DNA of 64,000 nt from Pseudomonas sp. GD04019 (lineage in GTDB: Bacteria > Pseudomonadota > Gammaproteobacteria > Pseudomonadales > Pseudomonadaceae): positions 22,603 to 86,602 of the forward strand of contig NZ_JAOEEA010000017.1 of assembly GCF_029837695.1 (NCBI RefSeq), in the 5' to 3' direction. The first letter of the stretch is position 1, and each line of letters begins with the position of its first letter. The notes under the pieces were generated by a model that was given only the letters and a program-made list of their open reading frames with translations, did no database searches and was not told the DNA's origin. Shown here in pieces: positions 1 through 8,456 of the stretch. A program made the position numbers and the translations under genes.

Positions 1-962
1 TCGGCCATGGCGATACCTGGCAAAAGGCCGTGCCCGGGCAGAGCAACGCCTACTTCGGCGCCAGCAAACCCACGGTGATCTACATCCACGGCTGGCAGAA
101 CGGCGCCACCGCCCGCAAGGACCGCGAAACCTTCAACCGTGAAGGCGCCGGTGGCCCGAGCCTGGACCTCGCCTCGGCCTGGCTCAGCGCCGGCTACAAC
201 GTCGGCGTGCTGTACTGGAACCAGTTCGCCGACGAGGGCGAAGTCACCGATGCCGAGGCCAAGATCTGGAGCACCAGCGGCCCGCGGGCCATGCGTTGGC
301 GCAACGCCAGCGGCGCCTACAGCACCGGCCCGGCGCAATCCGCCAGCGACCTGTTGTTCAAGAGTTACAAGGACAACATGAGCGGCTACACCGGCAGCAA
401 CATCCGCATCCTCGGCCACTCCCTGGGCAACCAGATGGCCATCGTGCTGACCAAGAAGATCAGCGATGCGGTCACCGCCGGCACCCTCAACAGCAAGCTG
501 CTGCCCAAGCGCGTGGCCCTGCTCGACCCCTTCTATTCCAACAACGCCAAGAGCTGGCTCGGCAACCAGTGGACCGGCGCGGTGTGCCGCAGCTACGTCA
601 GCACTCTGAAGGGCAAGGGCGTGATCTTCGAGGCCTACCGCACCTCGGCCGTGACCAGCACCATCTTCGTCGGCGACGAGAACAAGGGGCTGATGAACAT
701 GACCGCCTTCAGCGAGCTGAAGCCCTGGTACTTCAACGCCACGCAGATCACCGAGAAGCACAACGCGGCGGTGTGGCACTACCTGTGGTCATTCAGCTTC
801 AACCCGCCCGTAGTGACCGGCACCAGCAACCAGGCCGCCTCGGCCAAGACTGCCGACAGCCGCATTGCCACCTTGATGAACGGCACGCAGAAACTGGTTC
901 ACGACCAGGGTGCCTACACCAAGGAACCTTCGGACGATAACTTCAAGCTGCAAGCGCGTTAA
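1..962 (+). CDS. alpha/beta-hydrolase (lipase-like), 5' end missing
   Basis: The reading frame is open to the left edge of the window, so the true start lies upstream. A GTG at 30 is in frame but has no clear ribosome site. The visible part carries a strand ending in VIYIHGW (the oxyanion HG of alpha/beta hydrolases) and a nucleophile elbow GHSLGN, as in serine lipases and esterases. A Gly/Asn-rich central part and a C-terminal charged tail follow. The substrate cannot be deduced. The family assignment rests on the fold motifs only, and no signal peptide can be judged because the N-terminus is absent. Confidence 0.75.
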   Translation, partial: GHGDTWQKAVPGQSNAYFGASKPTVIYIHGWQNGATARKDRETFNREGAGGPSLDLASAWLSAGYNVGVLYWNQFADEGEVTDAEAKIWSTSGPRAMRWRNASGAYSTGPAQSASDLLFKSYKDNMSGYTGSNIRILGHSLGNQMAIVLTKKISDAVTAGTLNSKLLPKRVALLDPFYSNNAKSWLGNQWTGAVCRSYVSTLKGKGVIFEAYRTSAVTSTIFVGDENKGLMNMTAFSELKPWYFNATQITEKHNAAVWHYLWSFSFNPPVVTGTSNQAASAKTADSRIATLMNGTQKLVHDQGAYTKEPSDDNFKLQAR

Positions 963-998
963 GCACGGGAGCAGGCCATCCCGGGGCAACCAGGCCTG

Positions 999-1772
999 CT
1001 ACTCGGCGAAATCCCCGTGCCGTCCCGCTCCTGCCGTGAAACGCAGGGCGCCGGCACGGGTCTCCCCGCTCTGCACCACCGCCATGCCACCGCGAAACTC
1101 CGCCTGCAGGGCCTCGTCCAGCGACAGCTGCCATTGGCCATAGGCGCTGGCACGGTCGGCCAGCATGCAGCGCTGCGGGAAGCCGGCGATCTCCAGCGCC
1201 AGCGCCTCGGCCACCGCTCGCGCCTGCCCCGGCTGCGTCACCCGATTGACCAAGCCCATCTGCAATGCTTCCTCGGCATGCACCGGGCGACCGGTGAGGA
1301 TCAGGTCCAGAGCCCGCCCCTGGCCAATGATGCGCGGCAGGCGCACGGTGCCGCCGTCGATCAGCGGCACACCGAAGCGCCGACAGAACACGCCGAGCAC
1401 CGCATCGGCCGCCATCACCCGCAGGTCCGCCAGTAGTGCCAACTCCAGACCGCCGGCCACGGCATGGCCCTCGATGGCGGCGATCAGCGGCTTACTCAGC
1501 TGCATGCGGCTCGGCCCCATGGGAGCGTCGCCCTGCTCTTCCAGCCGATTGCTGCGCTCACCACCCTCGGCCACTGCGCCCAGGTCAGCGCCGGCGCAGA
1601 AGGTGCCACCATTGCCGGTGAGTACCGCCACCCGCGCCGAATCATCCGCCTCGAACGCCCGCAAAGCCGCCACCAGGGCATCGGCCGTGGGGCGATCCAC
1701 GGCATTGCGCACCTGCGGTCGATCCAGGGTGAGGATGGTGACCGGGCCGTTTTGTTCGACGATCAGGCTCAT
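999..1772 (-). CDS. enoyl-CoA hydratase/isomerase family protein
   Basis: A 257-residue crotonase-fold protein. The start is the ATG at 1772 (MSLIVEQNG), preceded by GGAG at a good distance; an in-frame ATG at 1826 would add 18 unlikely residues. The N-terminal strand VTILTLDRPQ, the oxyanion segment GNGGTFCAGADL and the AAIEGHAVAGGLELAL block are typical of CoA-binding crotonases. These hydrate or isomerise acyl-CoA intermediates in beta-oxidation or related catabolism. The exact substrate is unknown. The next gene upstream on this strand, an SDR, ends in its own terminator, so the two are probably separate transcripts. Confidence 0.88.
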   Translation of the reverse strand: MSLIVEQNGPVTILTLDRPQVRNAVDRPTADALVAALRAFEADDSARVAVLTGNGGTFCAGADLGAVAEGGERSNRLEEQGDAPMGPSRMQLSKPLIAAIEGHAVAGGLELALLADLRVMAADAVLGVFCRRFGVPLIDGGTVRLPRIIGQGRALDLILTGRPVHAEEALQMGLVNRVTQPGQARAVAEALALEIAGFPQRCMLADRASAYGQWQLSLDEALQAEFRGGMAVVQSGETRAGALRFTAGAGRHGDFAE

Positions 1773-1795
1773 GGCGGGCTCCAGAAGGCGGAAAC

Positions 1796-1823
1796 GAAAA
1801 AGGCCGGCATCGCTGCCGGCCTT
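1796..1823 (-). terminator. rho-independent terminator of the SDR gene
   Basis: A 10-bp perfect stem (AAGGCCGGCA / TGCCGGCCTT) with a TCGC loop. On the minus strand it is followed by a T run. It lies between the SDR gene and the crotonase gene. Confidence 0.8.
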
Positions 1824-1886
1824 CAACTTAAACCTGCTCGGGGTCGATTGCAGCCTGCTGGCCGAATCCCCCGTGTGGCTGGCGGA

Positions 1887-2798
1887 TCAGCCCGCGTGCT
1901 TCTGCAGGTTGGCCATCATCTCGCGCAGGGCGGTGACGTTGTCATCCGGGTGGGCCGCGCCTTCGAAGTCGCCGATCTGCTTCCAGCTGTCGGCCACGTC
2001 TTCCGGGCTGAAGCCGGTCTTCGGATCGAAGCCGGCGCCCAGGCTGCGCTCCCAGCGCACCTTGCCGACCCAACCGCCGCCAACTTCGTAGAGACCGCCG
2101 GTGTCCTTGCACTGGTCGCTGCCCAGATACACCACCAGCGGGCTGACCAGTTCGGGCTTGAGCTGCTCGAACACCTGCGGCGGAATCAGGCCCTCGGTCA
2201 TGCGCGTGCCGCCGGTGGGGGCGATTGCGTTGACCAGCACGTTGTTCTTGCGGCCCTCGATGGCCAGGGTACGGGTCAGACCGTACAGGCCCAGCTTGGC
2301 CATGCCGTAGTTGGACTGGCCGAAGTTGCCATAGATGCCGGAGGTGGAGGCGGTGAAGATCACGCGGCCATATTGCTGCTCGCGCAGGTGTTCCCAGGCG
2401 GCGCGGGTGACCTTGTAGGCGCCCTCGACATGAACCTTGTAGACCAGGTCCCAGTCGGCGTCTTCCATCTTGTGGAACGACTTGTCGCGCAGGATGCCGG
2501 CGTTGTTCACCACCACGTCGATGCGGCCGAAGCTGTCCAGCGCGCACTGCACGATCTTGCCGCCATCGGTGACCGAATCATGGTTGGCCACGGCCTCGCC
2601 ACCGGCGGCACGAATCTCGGCCACCACCTTGTCCGCCGCCGAGGCGTTGGCGCCCTCGCCGTGGGTGCTGCCACCGAGATCGTTGACCACCACCTTGGCG
2701 CCATGCTTGGCGAACAGCAGCGCATGGGCGCGGCCCAGGCCGCCGCCGGCACCGGTGACTATGACCACTTGATCTTGGAAACGGATGGCGTCGCTCAT
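1887..2798 (-). CDS. SDR family oxidoreductase, multifunctional-enzyme type 2 (HSD17B4/Fox2-like)
   Basis: 303 residues. The Rossmann motif TGAGGGLGRAH, the NNAG motif and the catalytic S...YGMAK segment identify a classical short-chain dehydrogenase. Extra segments such as VVNDLGGSTHGEG and the SPLVVYLGSD...GGLYEVGGGW region are characteristic of the dehydrogenase domain of peroxisomal multifunctional enzymes. These oxidise (R)-3-hydroxyacyl-CoA or related steroid/acyl substrates using NAD. The C-terminal tail after the SDR core matches that subgroup. The position near a crotonase-family hydratase fits an acyl-CoA degradation role, although a terminator separates them. The ATG at 2798 is preceded by a GAGG-type ribosome site. 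Confidence 0.85.
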   Translation of the reverse strand: MSDAIRFQDQVVIVTGAGGGLGRAHALLFAKHGAKVVVNDLGGSTHGEGANASAADKVVAEIRAAGGEAVANHDSVTDGGKIVQCALDSFGRIDVVVNNAGILRDKSFHKMEDADWDLVYKVHVEGAYKVTRAAWEHLREQQYGRVIFTASTSGIYGNFGQSNYGMAKLGLYGLTRTLAIEGRKNNVLVNAIAPTGGTRMTEGLIPPQVFEQLKPELVSPLVVYLGSDQCKDTGGLYEVGGGWVGKVRWERSLGAGFDPKTGFSPEDVADSWKQIGDFEGAAHPDDNVTALREMMANLQKHAG

Positions 2799-2907
2799 GA
2801 GGGCTCCTCGGCAGTCTGCGAAACCCCGAGTTTCAGGCAGATACCGCCCGCCTCACAAGGCGCGCGGCCTGCCTGAATGACGGCCGATAATGCGACCTTA
2901 TGCGCGG

Positions 2908-3516
2908 TTACTGACCACCGCCGGCGGCGCCACCACCTGCAGCGCCGCCGCCAGCACTGCCACCACCCGCGGCACCGCCGCCAGTAGCACCACCACCGGT
3001 ACTGCCGCCCGAAGTGCCGCCGCCGGTAGTTCCACCGCCCGTGGTGCCGCCAGTGCTGCTGCCGGTACCGGTGCCAGTACCAGTGCCAGTCCCGGTACCA
3101 CCGCCAGTCGTGCCGGGCGCAGTGCTGCCCGAGCCAGTACCAGTACCAGTACCAGTACCGGTACCAGTGCCGATGCTATTACCGATTCCGCTGCCGCTAT
3201 TGGTGCCGGTACCCACGCCACTGTCGTTGCCCAGGCCGGTGCCATTGCCAGTGCCGGTACCGTTGGTGCCAGGAGCATCGTTGCCCAGGCCACTGTCGTT
3301 GCCGACGCCATTGTCGGTACCGGTCGGCGAGCCGGGGGTGAAGGTGCCGGTATCGCTGCCGCTATTGGGTGAGGTAGCGCCCGGCACCTCCGCCGGGGTG
3401 GGCGAAGTCGAGCCGGGTACGGTCGGACCGGTGGAGTCGGTTTCGGCCAGTGCCGGCAGGGACAGGCCGGTCAGCATGGCGCCGAACAGCAGCGCGGAAA
3501 GCGGATTCTTGTTCAT
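2908..3516 (-). CDS. secreted Gly/Thr-rich low-complexity protein
   Basis: 202 residues from ATG 3516, chosen because GAGGTGAT lies just upstream and the sequence then begins with a clean Sec signal peptide (MNKNPLSALLFGAMLTGLSLPALA). The mature protein is almost entirely Gly, Thr, Ser, Asn, Pro and Ala. It has Gly-Thr dipeptide runs around residues 115-165 and GGG-x-(A/S/T) repeats to the C-terminus. No enzymatic domain is visible. The DNA contains many short tandem repeats (GGTACC/AGTACC type), so the length may vary between strains. The protein is exported and may be a surface, matrix or structural component, but the function is unknown. Confidence 0.7.
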   Translation of the reverse strand: MNKNPLSALLFGAMLTGLSLPALAETDSTGPTVPGSTSPTPAEVPGATSPNSGSDTGTFTPGSPTGTDNGVGNDSGLGNDAPGTNGTGTGNGTGLGNDSGVGTGTNSGSGIGNSIGTGTGTGTGTGTGSGSTAPGTTGGGTGTGTGTGTGTGSSTGGTTGGGTTGGGTSGGSTGGGATGGGAAGGGSAGGGAAGGGAAGGGQ

Positions 3517-3640
3517 GGGTATCACCTCGAAGATGGAGTGCATACCCTGAAAACGACTGCGCCGCCTGCGCCGATGTTCGACTCGTTGGATCAACGGTCG
3601 TCAGGCGAGACGGCACATGCAGGCCTCTGAAACGTCGGAA

Positions 3641-4171
3641 TCAGGCCGGCCGGATCAGACTCAGGTGGTTATACAGGTGCATCACATGAGCCTGGGCGTA
3701 CTCAGCATGGTCGAGGGCGCCATAGGCGAAATGCGGCTTGAGCTCGCCCTGGTGGGCGGCGAAACGCTCGAAGGCCAGTTGCAGACGCTGCAGCGCCAGC
3801 TCCTGGCTGGCCGGCTCGGCCAGCGGCGCGGCGCCGGGAATGGCTTCGGTCAACGAATGACGCATAGCACCACGGGCGCTGAACACGGCGAAGGCGGCCG
3901 GACCGACGCTATGGCGGAACCAGGCCGGCTTCAGCTCGGGGTAGCCGTCCAGCGAATACTCGATGCTCTGCGCGCAGTGGTTGAACACCTCGGTCGGGGT
4001 CCAGCCCTGCATGCTGGTCAGTGCCTGGCCCTTGAGACCTTGCAGCACCTGACGCGCGCCATCCAGGCTCAGCGCGGCCGGTGCGGCGCCCGTGGGCAAT
4101 GCCCAGAACCCCGCCCCCAGAATCGCTACGCCGCCTACCGCGGCTCCCTTCAAGACAGTACGTCGCTGCAT
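3641..4171 (-). CDS. DUF1569 domain protein with Tat-like signal
   Basis: 176 residues. The N-terminus QRRTVLKG followed by a hydrophobic stretch and APAAL resembles a twin-arginine export signal. The rest (GWTPTEVFNHCAQSIEYSLDGYPELKPAWF... HFAYGALDHAEYAQAHVMHLYNHL) matches the DUF1569/DinB-like helical family, whose conserved His residues probably bind metal. Its start overlaps the end of the upstream hydrolase gene by 22 bases and has GGAGG eight bases before the ATG, so it is the third cistron of the 5828-3641 operon. Biochemical function is unknown. Confidence 0.75.
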   Translation of the reverse strand: MQRRTVLKGAAVGGVAILGAGFWALPTGAAPAALSLDGARQVLQGLKGQALTSMQGWTPTEVFNHCAQSIEYSLDGYPELKPAWFRHSVGPAAFAVFSARGAMRHSLTEAIPGAAPLAEPASQELALQRLQLAFERFAAHQGELKPHFAYGALDHAEYAQAHVMHLYNHLSLIRPA

Positions 4172-5055
4172 GTTTTGGCCTCCAGCCGATCACGGAACCG
4201 CAGATAGTGTTCGAGCACCTCTGCGGGCGCCTCGGTCTGCGGATAGTGGCCTATGGCTTCCAGTAAAACCGTGTCCGGGTTGGCGATCAGCTCGCGATAG
4301 CGCGCCACCATGTGTGCGCCGGAGATAGGATCCAGCGCGCCGTCGATCACCCGCAGCGGCACCGCCGTTTCCTGCATCGCCGCCACCCAGCGCTCGCGGT
4401 TGACGCGGCGGTCGAGGATGTAGCGGATCAGCCGGTGCATCACCGCGGGACCGTCGTTGTGCGCGATCAGCGCCCAGAAGGCATCCACTTCGCTCTCGCT
4501 GGGCGGCGTGTGCGGGCCGAACACCTTGGTCAGGTTGGCCTTCAGCTTGCTGCGCGAGAACAGCTTGCCGAGCAGCGGCCCGAGCGGGCTGAGCAGCAGC
4601 TTCTGGGTCAGCACCGGGCGATGGGTCTCGGGGAACAACCCGCCGTTGAGGAACACACAACTGGCCAGCTGCAGGCGGCCTTCCTGATGTCGGGCGATCA
4701 GCTCCTGGGCCACGCTGTCGCCATAGTCATGGGCCAGCACATGCACCGGCCCGCTTATCCCCAGGTGCGCCAGCAGCGCCTGCTGCAGGTCGGCCTGCTC
4801 CAGCAGGCTGTAGACATGCCCGCGTGGCTTGGCCGAGTAGCCGAAGCCGAGCATGTCGCAGGCGATGACCCGGTACTTGGCCGCCAGCGGCTGCCACAGG
4901 TAGTGCCAGTCCCAGCTCGCGGTGGGGAAGCCGTGGATCAGCAGCAACGGCTCGCCCTCGCCTGCCGTCCAGTAGCGGATGGCCTGGCCGTTGAAGCTGA
5001 AGCCGCGACCGCGCGAGCGCCAGTCGTCCAGGCCGATGCCCGGCAAGGTACTCAC
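4150..5055 (-). CDS. alpha/beta-fold hydrolase with Asp nucleophile (dehalogenase/epoxide-hydrolase-like)
   Basis: 301 residues beginning with GTG at 5055. The start shares a four-base GTGA overlap with the stop of the preceding aldolase gene, indicating translational coupling. Motifs in order are HGFPT (oxyanion, about residue 41), HDYGDS with Asp110 at the nucleophile position, GALDPI (acid) and GHYPQ (catalytic His). An Asp nucleophile is typical of haloalkane dehalogenases, epoxide hydrolases and MEST-like proteins, and separates it from serine esterases. The substrate is unknown. Co-transcription with a class II aldolase and a Tat-exported DUF1569 protein suggests a small catabolic unit. 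Confidence 0.85.
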   Translation of the reverse strand: MSTLPGIGLDDWRSRGRGFSFNGQAIRYWTAGEGEPLLLIHGFPTASWDWHYLWQPLAAKYRVIACDMLGFGYSAKPRGHVYSLLEQADLQQALLAHLGISGPVHVLAHDYGDSVAQELIARHQEGRLQLASCVFLNGGLFPETHRPVLTQKLLLSPLGPLLGKLFSRSKLKANLTKVFGPHTPPSESEVDAFWALIAHNDGPAVMHRLIRYILDRRVNRERWVAAMQETAVPLRVIDGALDPISGAHMVARYRELIANPDTVLLEAIGHYPQTEAPAEVLEHYLRFRDRLEAKTCSDVLS

Positions 5056-5828
5056 TCGGCGTAGCCCGGCATCTGCGCATCGAGCTTGCGCAGCAGCGCC
5101 GGCCAGGGCAGCGCGCCGCCCATGCCCGTGGGGCTCTTCATCACGCCGGCGATCATCGCCCGGGCGCCATCGAGAATCTGCTGCGGGATATGGATCAGCT
5201 CCGTGCCGCCGCTCTGCGCCATGACCTGGATCTCGCAGGCGCGCTGCAGGGTGAACATGCCGAGGAAGGCGTCGGCGATGCTGCCGAAGGCGGTGAGCAG
5301 GCCATGGTTGGGCAGGATCATGAAGTTCTTGTCGCCCAGGTCATGCTGCAGGCGGCTCTTCTCGTCGTGGTTGAGCGCCACTCCTTCGTAGCCGTGGTAG
5401 GCCAGGCTGGCGAGAACGAACAGGGATTGTTGCGACAGCGGCAGCAGGCCCTGCTTCTGTGCGGAAACGGCAATGCCGGCGGCGGTATGGATGTGCAGCA
5501 CGCAGGCCACGTCGTGGCGCACCTCGTGCACGGCGCTGTGGATGGTGTAGCCGGCCGGGTTGATGTCGTAGGGGCTGTCCATCAGCTTCTTGCCGGCCAG
5601 GTCGATCTTCACCAGGCTCGACGCGGTGATTTCGTGGAACATCAGGCCGTAGGGGTTGATCAGGAACTCTTCGCTGCCCGGGATCTTCGCCGAGATGTGG
5701 GTGAAGATCAGGTCGTCCCAGCCATACAGGGCGATCAGGCGGTAGCAGGCGGCCAGGTCGACGCGGGTCTGCCATTCGGCAGCGGAAACCTGACTCTTCA
5801 CATCGGGGAGATTGAGCGGAGCGTTCAC
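5052..5828 (-). CDS. class II aldolase/adducin family protein
   Basis: 258 residues from GTG 5828, chosen because GAGGT precedes it. An ATG 60 bases further upstream would add 20 residues that do not look conserved. The zinc-site motif LHIHTAAG (His112, His114) and the later PNHG (His175) match the metal-binding class II aldolase/adducin fold. That fold acts in aldol cleavage or decarboxylation of small hydroxy-acids or sugar phosphates. The N-terminal Trp/Asp-rich section (ALYGWDDLIFTHISAK) is typical of the adducin-like branch rather than fuculose aldolases. It is the first gene of a three-gene overlapping operon with the Asp-nucleophile hydrolase and the DUF1569 protein. Confidence 0.87.
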   Translation of the reverse strand: MNAPLNLPDVKSQVSAAEWQTRVDLAACYRLIALYGWDDLIFTHISAKIPGSEEFLINPYGLMFHEITASSLVKIDLAGKKLMDSPYDINPAGYTIHSAVHEVRHDVACVLHIHTAAGIAVSAQKQGLLPLSQQSLFVLASLAYHGYEGVALNHDEKSRLQHDLGDKNFMILPNHGLLTAFGSIADAFLGMFTLQRACEIQVMAQSGGTELIHIPQQILDGARAMIAGVMKSPTGMGGALPWPALLRKLDAQMPGYAE

Positions 5829-5924
5829 GGCGGGTACCTCGGCATTTGTCGTTGTGCCGAGGAGTCTAGCGAGCGATGGGCCGCCCACCAGTCGCCTTGC
5901 AGGCCAGCCTAGTGGCCGAGCGGG

Positions 5925-6392
5925 TCACAGCAGCTCGGGATAGTCGCCCGCCAGACGCGGCCAGAGCGCCAATGCCGCCGGGTCATCGGCCAGCAGACGA
6001 AAGCCGTCGAAGCGAAACTCCGGCGCCACCGTACAGCCCACCAGGGTGAAGTCGCCCAGGCTGCGCGCGGCCTGCCAGGCCTGGGCCGGCACCGCTCGCT
6101 GCGGCAGCTGGTCGATTGCCACCGGGCCGAGCCGCTCGCTGCGCACCTGGTCCGGCGTCTGCGCTACCAGCAGCTCCAGTGGCGCGCCCTCGTGGTAGTG
6201 CCACAGCTCGTCCGCATCGACCCGATGCCAGCGACTGACCACGCCACCCGGCAGCAGAAAAAAGATGGCGCTGGAGGCGGCGCGACCGTCGGCATCACGC
6301 AGATCGGAAGTGAACAGGCGCCGGTAATAGCCGCCTTCGGGATGCGCGGCCAACTGCAGCTGGCGGATCAGTTCGGCGGCGCGCGGGTGCAT
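5925..6392 (-). CDS. cupin domain protein (DUF985 family)
   Basis: 155 residues. The opening LQLAAHPEGGYYRRLFTS, then SAIFFLLPGGVVSRWHRVDADELWHYHEG and the later LVGCTVAPEFRFDGF, are the signature blocks of the DUF985 cupin family. The His residues in the WHR and WHYHEG motifs are likely metal ligands. The family includes small beta-barrel proteins of unclear enzymatic role. The start codon overlaps the stop of the flavodoxin gene by one base (TGATG), so the two are translated as a coupled pair. Confidence 0.85.
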   Translation of the reverse strand: MHPRAAELIRQLQLAAHPEGGYYRRLFTSDLRDADGRAASSAIFFLLPGGVVSRWHRVDADELWHYHEGAPLELLVAQTPDQVRSERLGPVAIDQLPQRAVPAQAWQAARSLGDFTLVGCTVAPEFRFDGFRLLADDPAALALWPRLAGDYPELL

Positions 6393-6841
6393 CAGCCTTT
6401 CAGCACCTGGGCCAGTTCGGCCAGCCAGGGCATGGCGTCCTCTTCCGGCGTCACCGACTCGCTGGAATCCAGGCGCAGCATCGGCAGCGCCTCGCGCATG
6501 CCCAGCTCCAGCAGCAGCTCGCGCATCTGCTCGCCACCGCCGCAGAACACGTCGTAGCTGGAGTCGCCCAGGGCGATCACCGCACCGGCCAGGCCGCTCC
6601 AGGCCGGAAAGCGGTCGCGGATGGCGTAATAGAGGTTTTGGATGTTGCCGGGCAGCTCGCCCATGCCGGTGGTGGACGTGACCACCAGAATCGCCTCGGG
6701 CGCGAAGGCCAGCACCTCATCGAGCGCCACACCGGGCTTGTGCCAGGCCTCGAAACCGGCACCTTCCAGCACCTGGACGGCGCGACGGGCGACTTCCTCG
6801 GCGGCCCCGTAGACCGAACCGGACAAAATGGCGACTTTCAT
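6392..6841 (-). CDS. flavodoxin (MioC-like)
   Basis: 149 residues with a complete flavodoxin fold. The FMN phosphate loop is GSVYGAAEE near residues 8-16, and the two FMN-contact loops are STTGMGELPGN and ALGDSSYDVFCGGG. Length and motifs match the MioC/short-chain flavodoxin group, single-electron carriers of the cytoplasm. The ATG at 6841 has GGAG seven bases upstream. It is the first gene of a two-gene unit with the DUF985 cupin. The redox partner is unknown. Confidence 0.88.
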   Translation of the reverse strand: MKVAILSGSVYGAAEEVARRAVQVLEGAGFEAWHKPGVALDEVLAFAPEAILVVTSTTGMGELPGNIQNLYYAIRDRFPAWSGLAGAVIALGDSSYDVFCGGGEQMRELLLELGMREALPMLRLDSSESVTPEEDAMPWLAELAQVLKG

Positions 6842-7003
6842 GCAGCACTCCGCAGATTCCAGAAAAAACGCCGCGCATTATGCCGCATGTCGCCTGCCGG
6901 GGAACTCGCTCCTCATGCAGCCGTCCCACCCATGTGTTAGTCCGCCTCCAGAAGGCGCATTTCTTGCTTGCAGTATCGGCGAGCAGCCCTTGGAGGGGCC
7001 CCC

Positions 7004-7612
7004 ATGTCCGAGCAACCTACTCTGTCCAGCGAAGAGCTGAGCTTCATCAGAGAAGTTTTCAACAGCCAGCTGATTGGCAAGCCTTTGCCCATTCCTGCCT
7101 TCAAGGTCGACGGCGGCCCGCAGGCCAACGCGCTGCTCGCCCGCCTGGGCAGCCACGCCAGCCTCAGCCTGGAAGCGCAGATGGGTGATTGCCGGATGAC
7201 CTTCCCGCTGCAGATGGTGGAAGACGAACTGCATGGCCTGCAGCTGGAAATGGGCGCGCCAAGCATCTTCGAGGACGGCACGATCCGTCGTCCGTGGCGC
7301 CTGGAACTTGACGAACCCCTGGCCCTGCGTGACGCCAACGGTGAGGAAAGCGGCCTGCTGGTCTATGAATTGGCGCCCACCAGCCTGGTGCTGGGCTCGC
7401 CAATGCGGGAGCCGCCGGAGAAGTTCAGCCTGTGGCTGCCACTACCGGACCGCGACAGCCTGCCGATCAAGGGCCAGCGTATCCGCCGCATCGGTCGCCA
7501 CCGCGCGGCCTATGGCCTGCAGGTGCATCACGGCGAACATGCCGAACGCATCCGCCAGTACATCTTCGAGCAGTATCGCCAGCGACATCCACAATTGCAG
7601 ATCGCCGGCTGA
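7004..7612 (+). CDS. PilZ-like domain protein
   Basis: 202 residues from ATG 7004, preceded by GGAGG (an upstream in-frame ATG at 6968 lacks a site). No signal peptide or membrane segment is visible. The middle contains RRPWR, then a YELAPTSLVLGS strand and a C-terminal beta-rich part ending in an acidic/basic helix (HAERIRQYIFEQYRQRHPQ). The RxxxR element followed by a degenerate D/NxSxxG-like motif suggests a PilZ fold. The Asp/Ser of the canonical c-di-GMP motif are changed, so nucleotide binding is uncertain. The gene stands alone upstream of ahpC. Confidence 0.6.
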   Translation: MSEQPTLSSEELSFIREVFNSQLIGKPLPIPAFKVDGGPQANALLARLGSHASLSLEAQMGDCRMTFPLQMVEDELHGLQLEMGAPSIFEDGTIRRPWRLELDEPLALRDANGEESGLLVYELAPTSLVLGSPMREPPEKFSLWLPLPDRDSLPIKGQRIRRIGRHRAAYGLQVHHGEHAERIRQYIFEQYRQRHPQLQIAG

Positions 7613-7648
7613 GCGTCATAGATCACTGCCACTCTTTAGATGCAGGCG

Positions 7649-7715
7649 CATAGACCAAACCAATCGTCGTGATGCCTTCATTCAATTTAGCGATTACCGA
7701 TACTGCGGTTAGTAT
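7649..7715 (+). promoter_or_regulatory. candidate OxyR site and promoter of ahpC
   Basis: Positions 7649-7665, read on the minus strand, fit the OxyR half-site pattern GATAG...CTATC at 14 of 17 positions. A weaker second element follows at 7671-7687, with the five-base gap expected for an OxyR tetramer. A possible -10 TAGTAT lies at 7710-7715, with a poor -35 (TTAGCG, 7687-7692) adjoining the second element. This is the arrangement of an OxyR-activated promoter. It is an inference from sequence only. Confidence 0.5.
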
Positions 7716-7756
7716 GCGCAGCATCAAGTTACCAACCCCCAACAGGAGTTCTCTCA

Positions 7757-8320
7757 ATGTCCCTGATCAACACCCAGGTTCAACCCTTCAAGGCCACCGC
7801 TTTCCACAACGGCGAGTTCGTCGAAGTCACCGAGCAGAGCCTGAAAGGCAAGTGGTCCGTCCTGATCTTCATGCCGGCCGCCTTCACCTTCAACTGCCCG
7901 ACCGAGATCGAAGACGCCGCCAACAACTACGCCGAGTTCCAGAAGGCCGGTGCCGAGGTATACATCGTCACCACCGACACCCACTTCTCGCACAAGGTCT
8001 GGCACGAAACCTCCCCGGCCGTTGGCAAAGCCAAGTTCCCGCTGATCGGTGATCCGACCCACCAGCTGACCAACGCTTTCGGCGTGCACATCGCCGAAGA
8101 AGGCCTGGCCCTGCGCGGCACCTTCGTGATCAACCCGGAAGGCGTGATCAAGACCCTGGAAATCCACTCCAACGAAATCGCTCGCGACGTCTCCGAGACC
8201 CTGCGCAAGCTGAAAGCCGCCCAGTACACCGCCGCTAACCCGGGCCAGGTTTGCCCGGCCAAGTGGAAAGAAGGCGAAAAAACTCTGGCTCCTTCGCTGG
8301 ACCTGGTTGGCAAGATCTAA
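7757..8320 (+). CDS. ahpC: alkyl hydroperoxide reductase subunit C (peroxiredoxin)
   Basis: 187 residues, the normal AhpC length. The peroxidatic cysteine is Cys47 in FNCPTE and the resolving cysteine is Cys166 in GQVCPAKW, the typical 2-Cys arrangement. Cytoplasmic AhpC reduces hydrogen peroxide, organic peroxides and peroxynitrite and is re-reduced by AhpF, encoded just downstream. AGGAG precedes the ATG. A candidate OxyR site lies upstream, and a terminator-like hairpin separates it from ahpF, which would give more AhpC than AhpF. Confidence 0.98.
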   Translation: MSLINTQVQPFKATAFHNGEFVEVTEQSLKGKWSVLIFMPAAFTFNCPTEIEDAANNYAEFQKAGAEVYIVTTDTHFSHKVWHETSPAVGKAKFPLIGDPTHQLTNAFGVHIAEEGLALRGTFVINPEGVIKTLEIHSNEIARDVSETLRKLKAAQYTAANPGQVCPAKWKEGEKTLAPSLDLVGKI

Positions 8321-8394
8321 GTATCTGCCCGGGGCCTTACCGGCCCCACCCGCCTTGCGCTTTGCGGGCTGAGACCCAGCCCTCCAAGTGCCCG

Positions 8395-8430
8395 AACGCC
8401 CGGGCGCGATCCGTCCGGGCGTTTGTTTGT
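8395..8430 (+). terminator. intercistronic terminator/attenuator between ahpC and ahpF
   Basis: A 9-bp perfect stem (AACGCCCGG / CCGGGCGTT) with an 11-base loop, followed by a T-rich tail (TGTTTGT). It ends 27 bases before the ahpF start and probably causes partial termination. Confidence 0.75.
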
Positions 8431-8456
8431 CCGAAATTCGTAAAAGGAACCCCGTC

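Noticed and set aside
1464..2876. Long plus-strand open frame opposite the crotonase and SDR genes
   Set aside because: It is the high-GC mirror of two well-supported minus-strand genes. No ribosome site and no recognisable protein motif.
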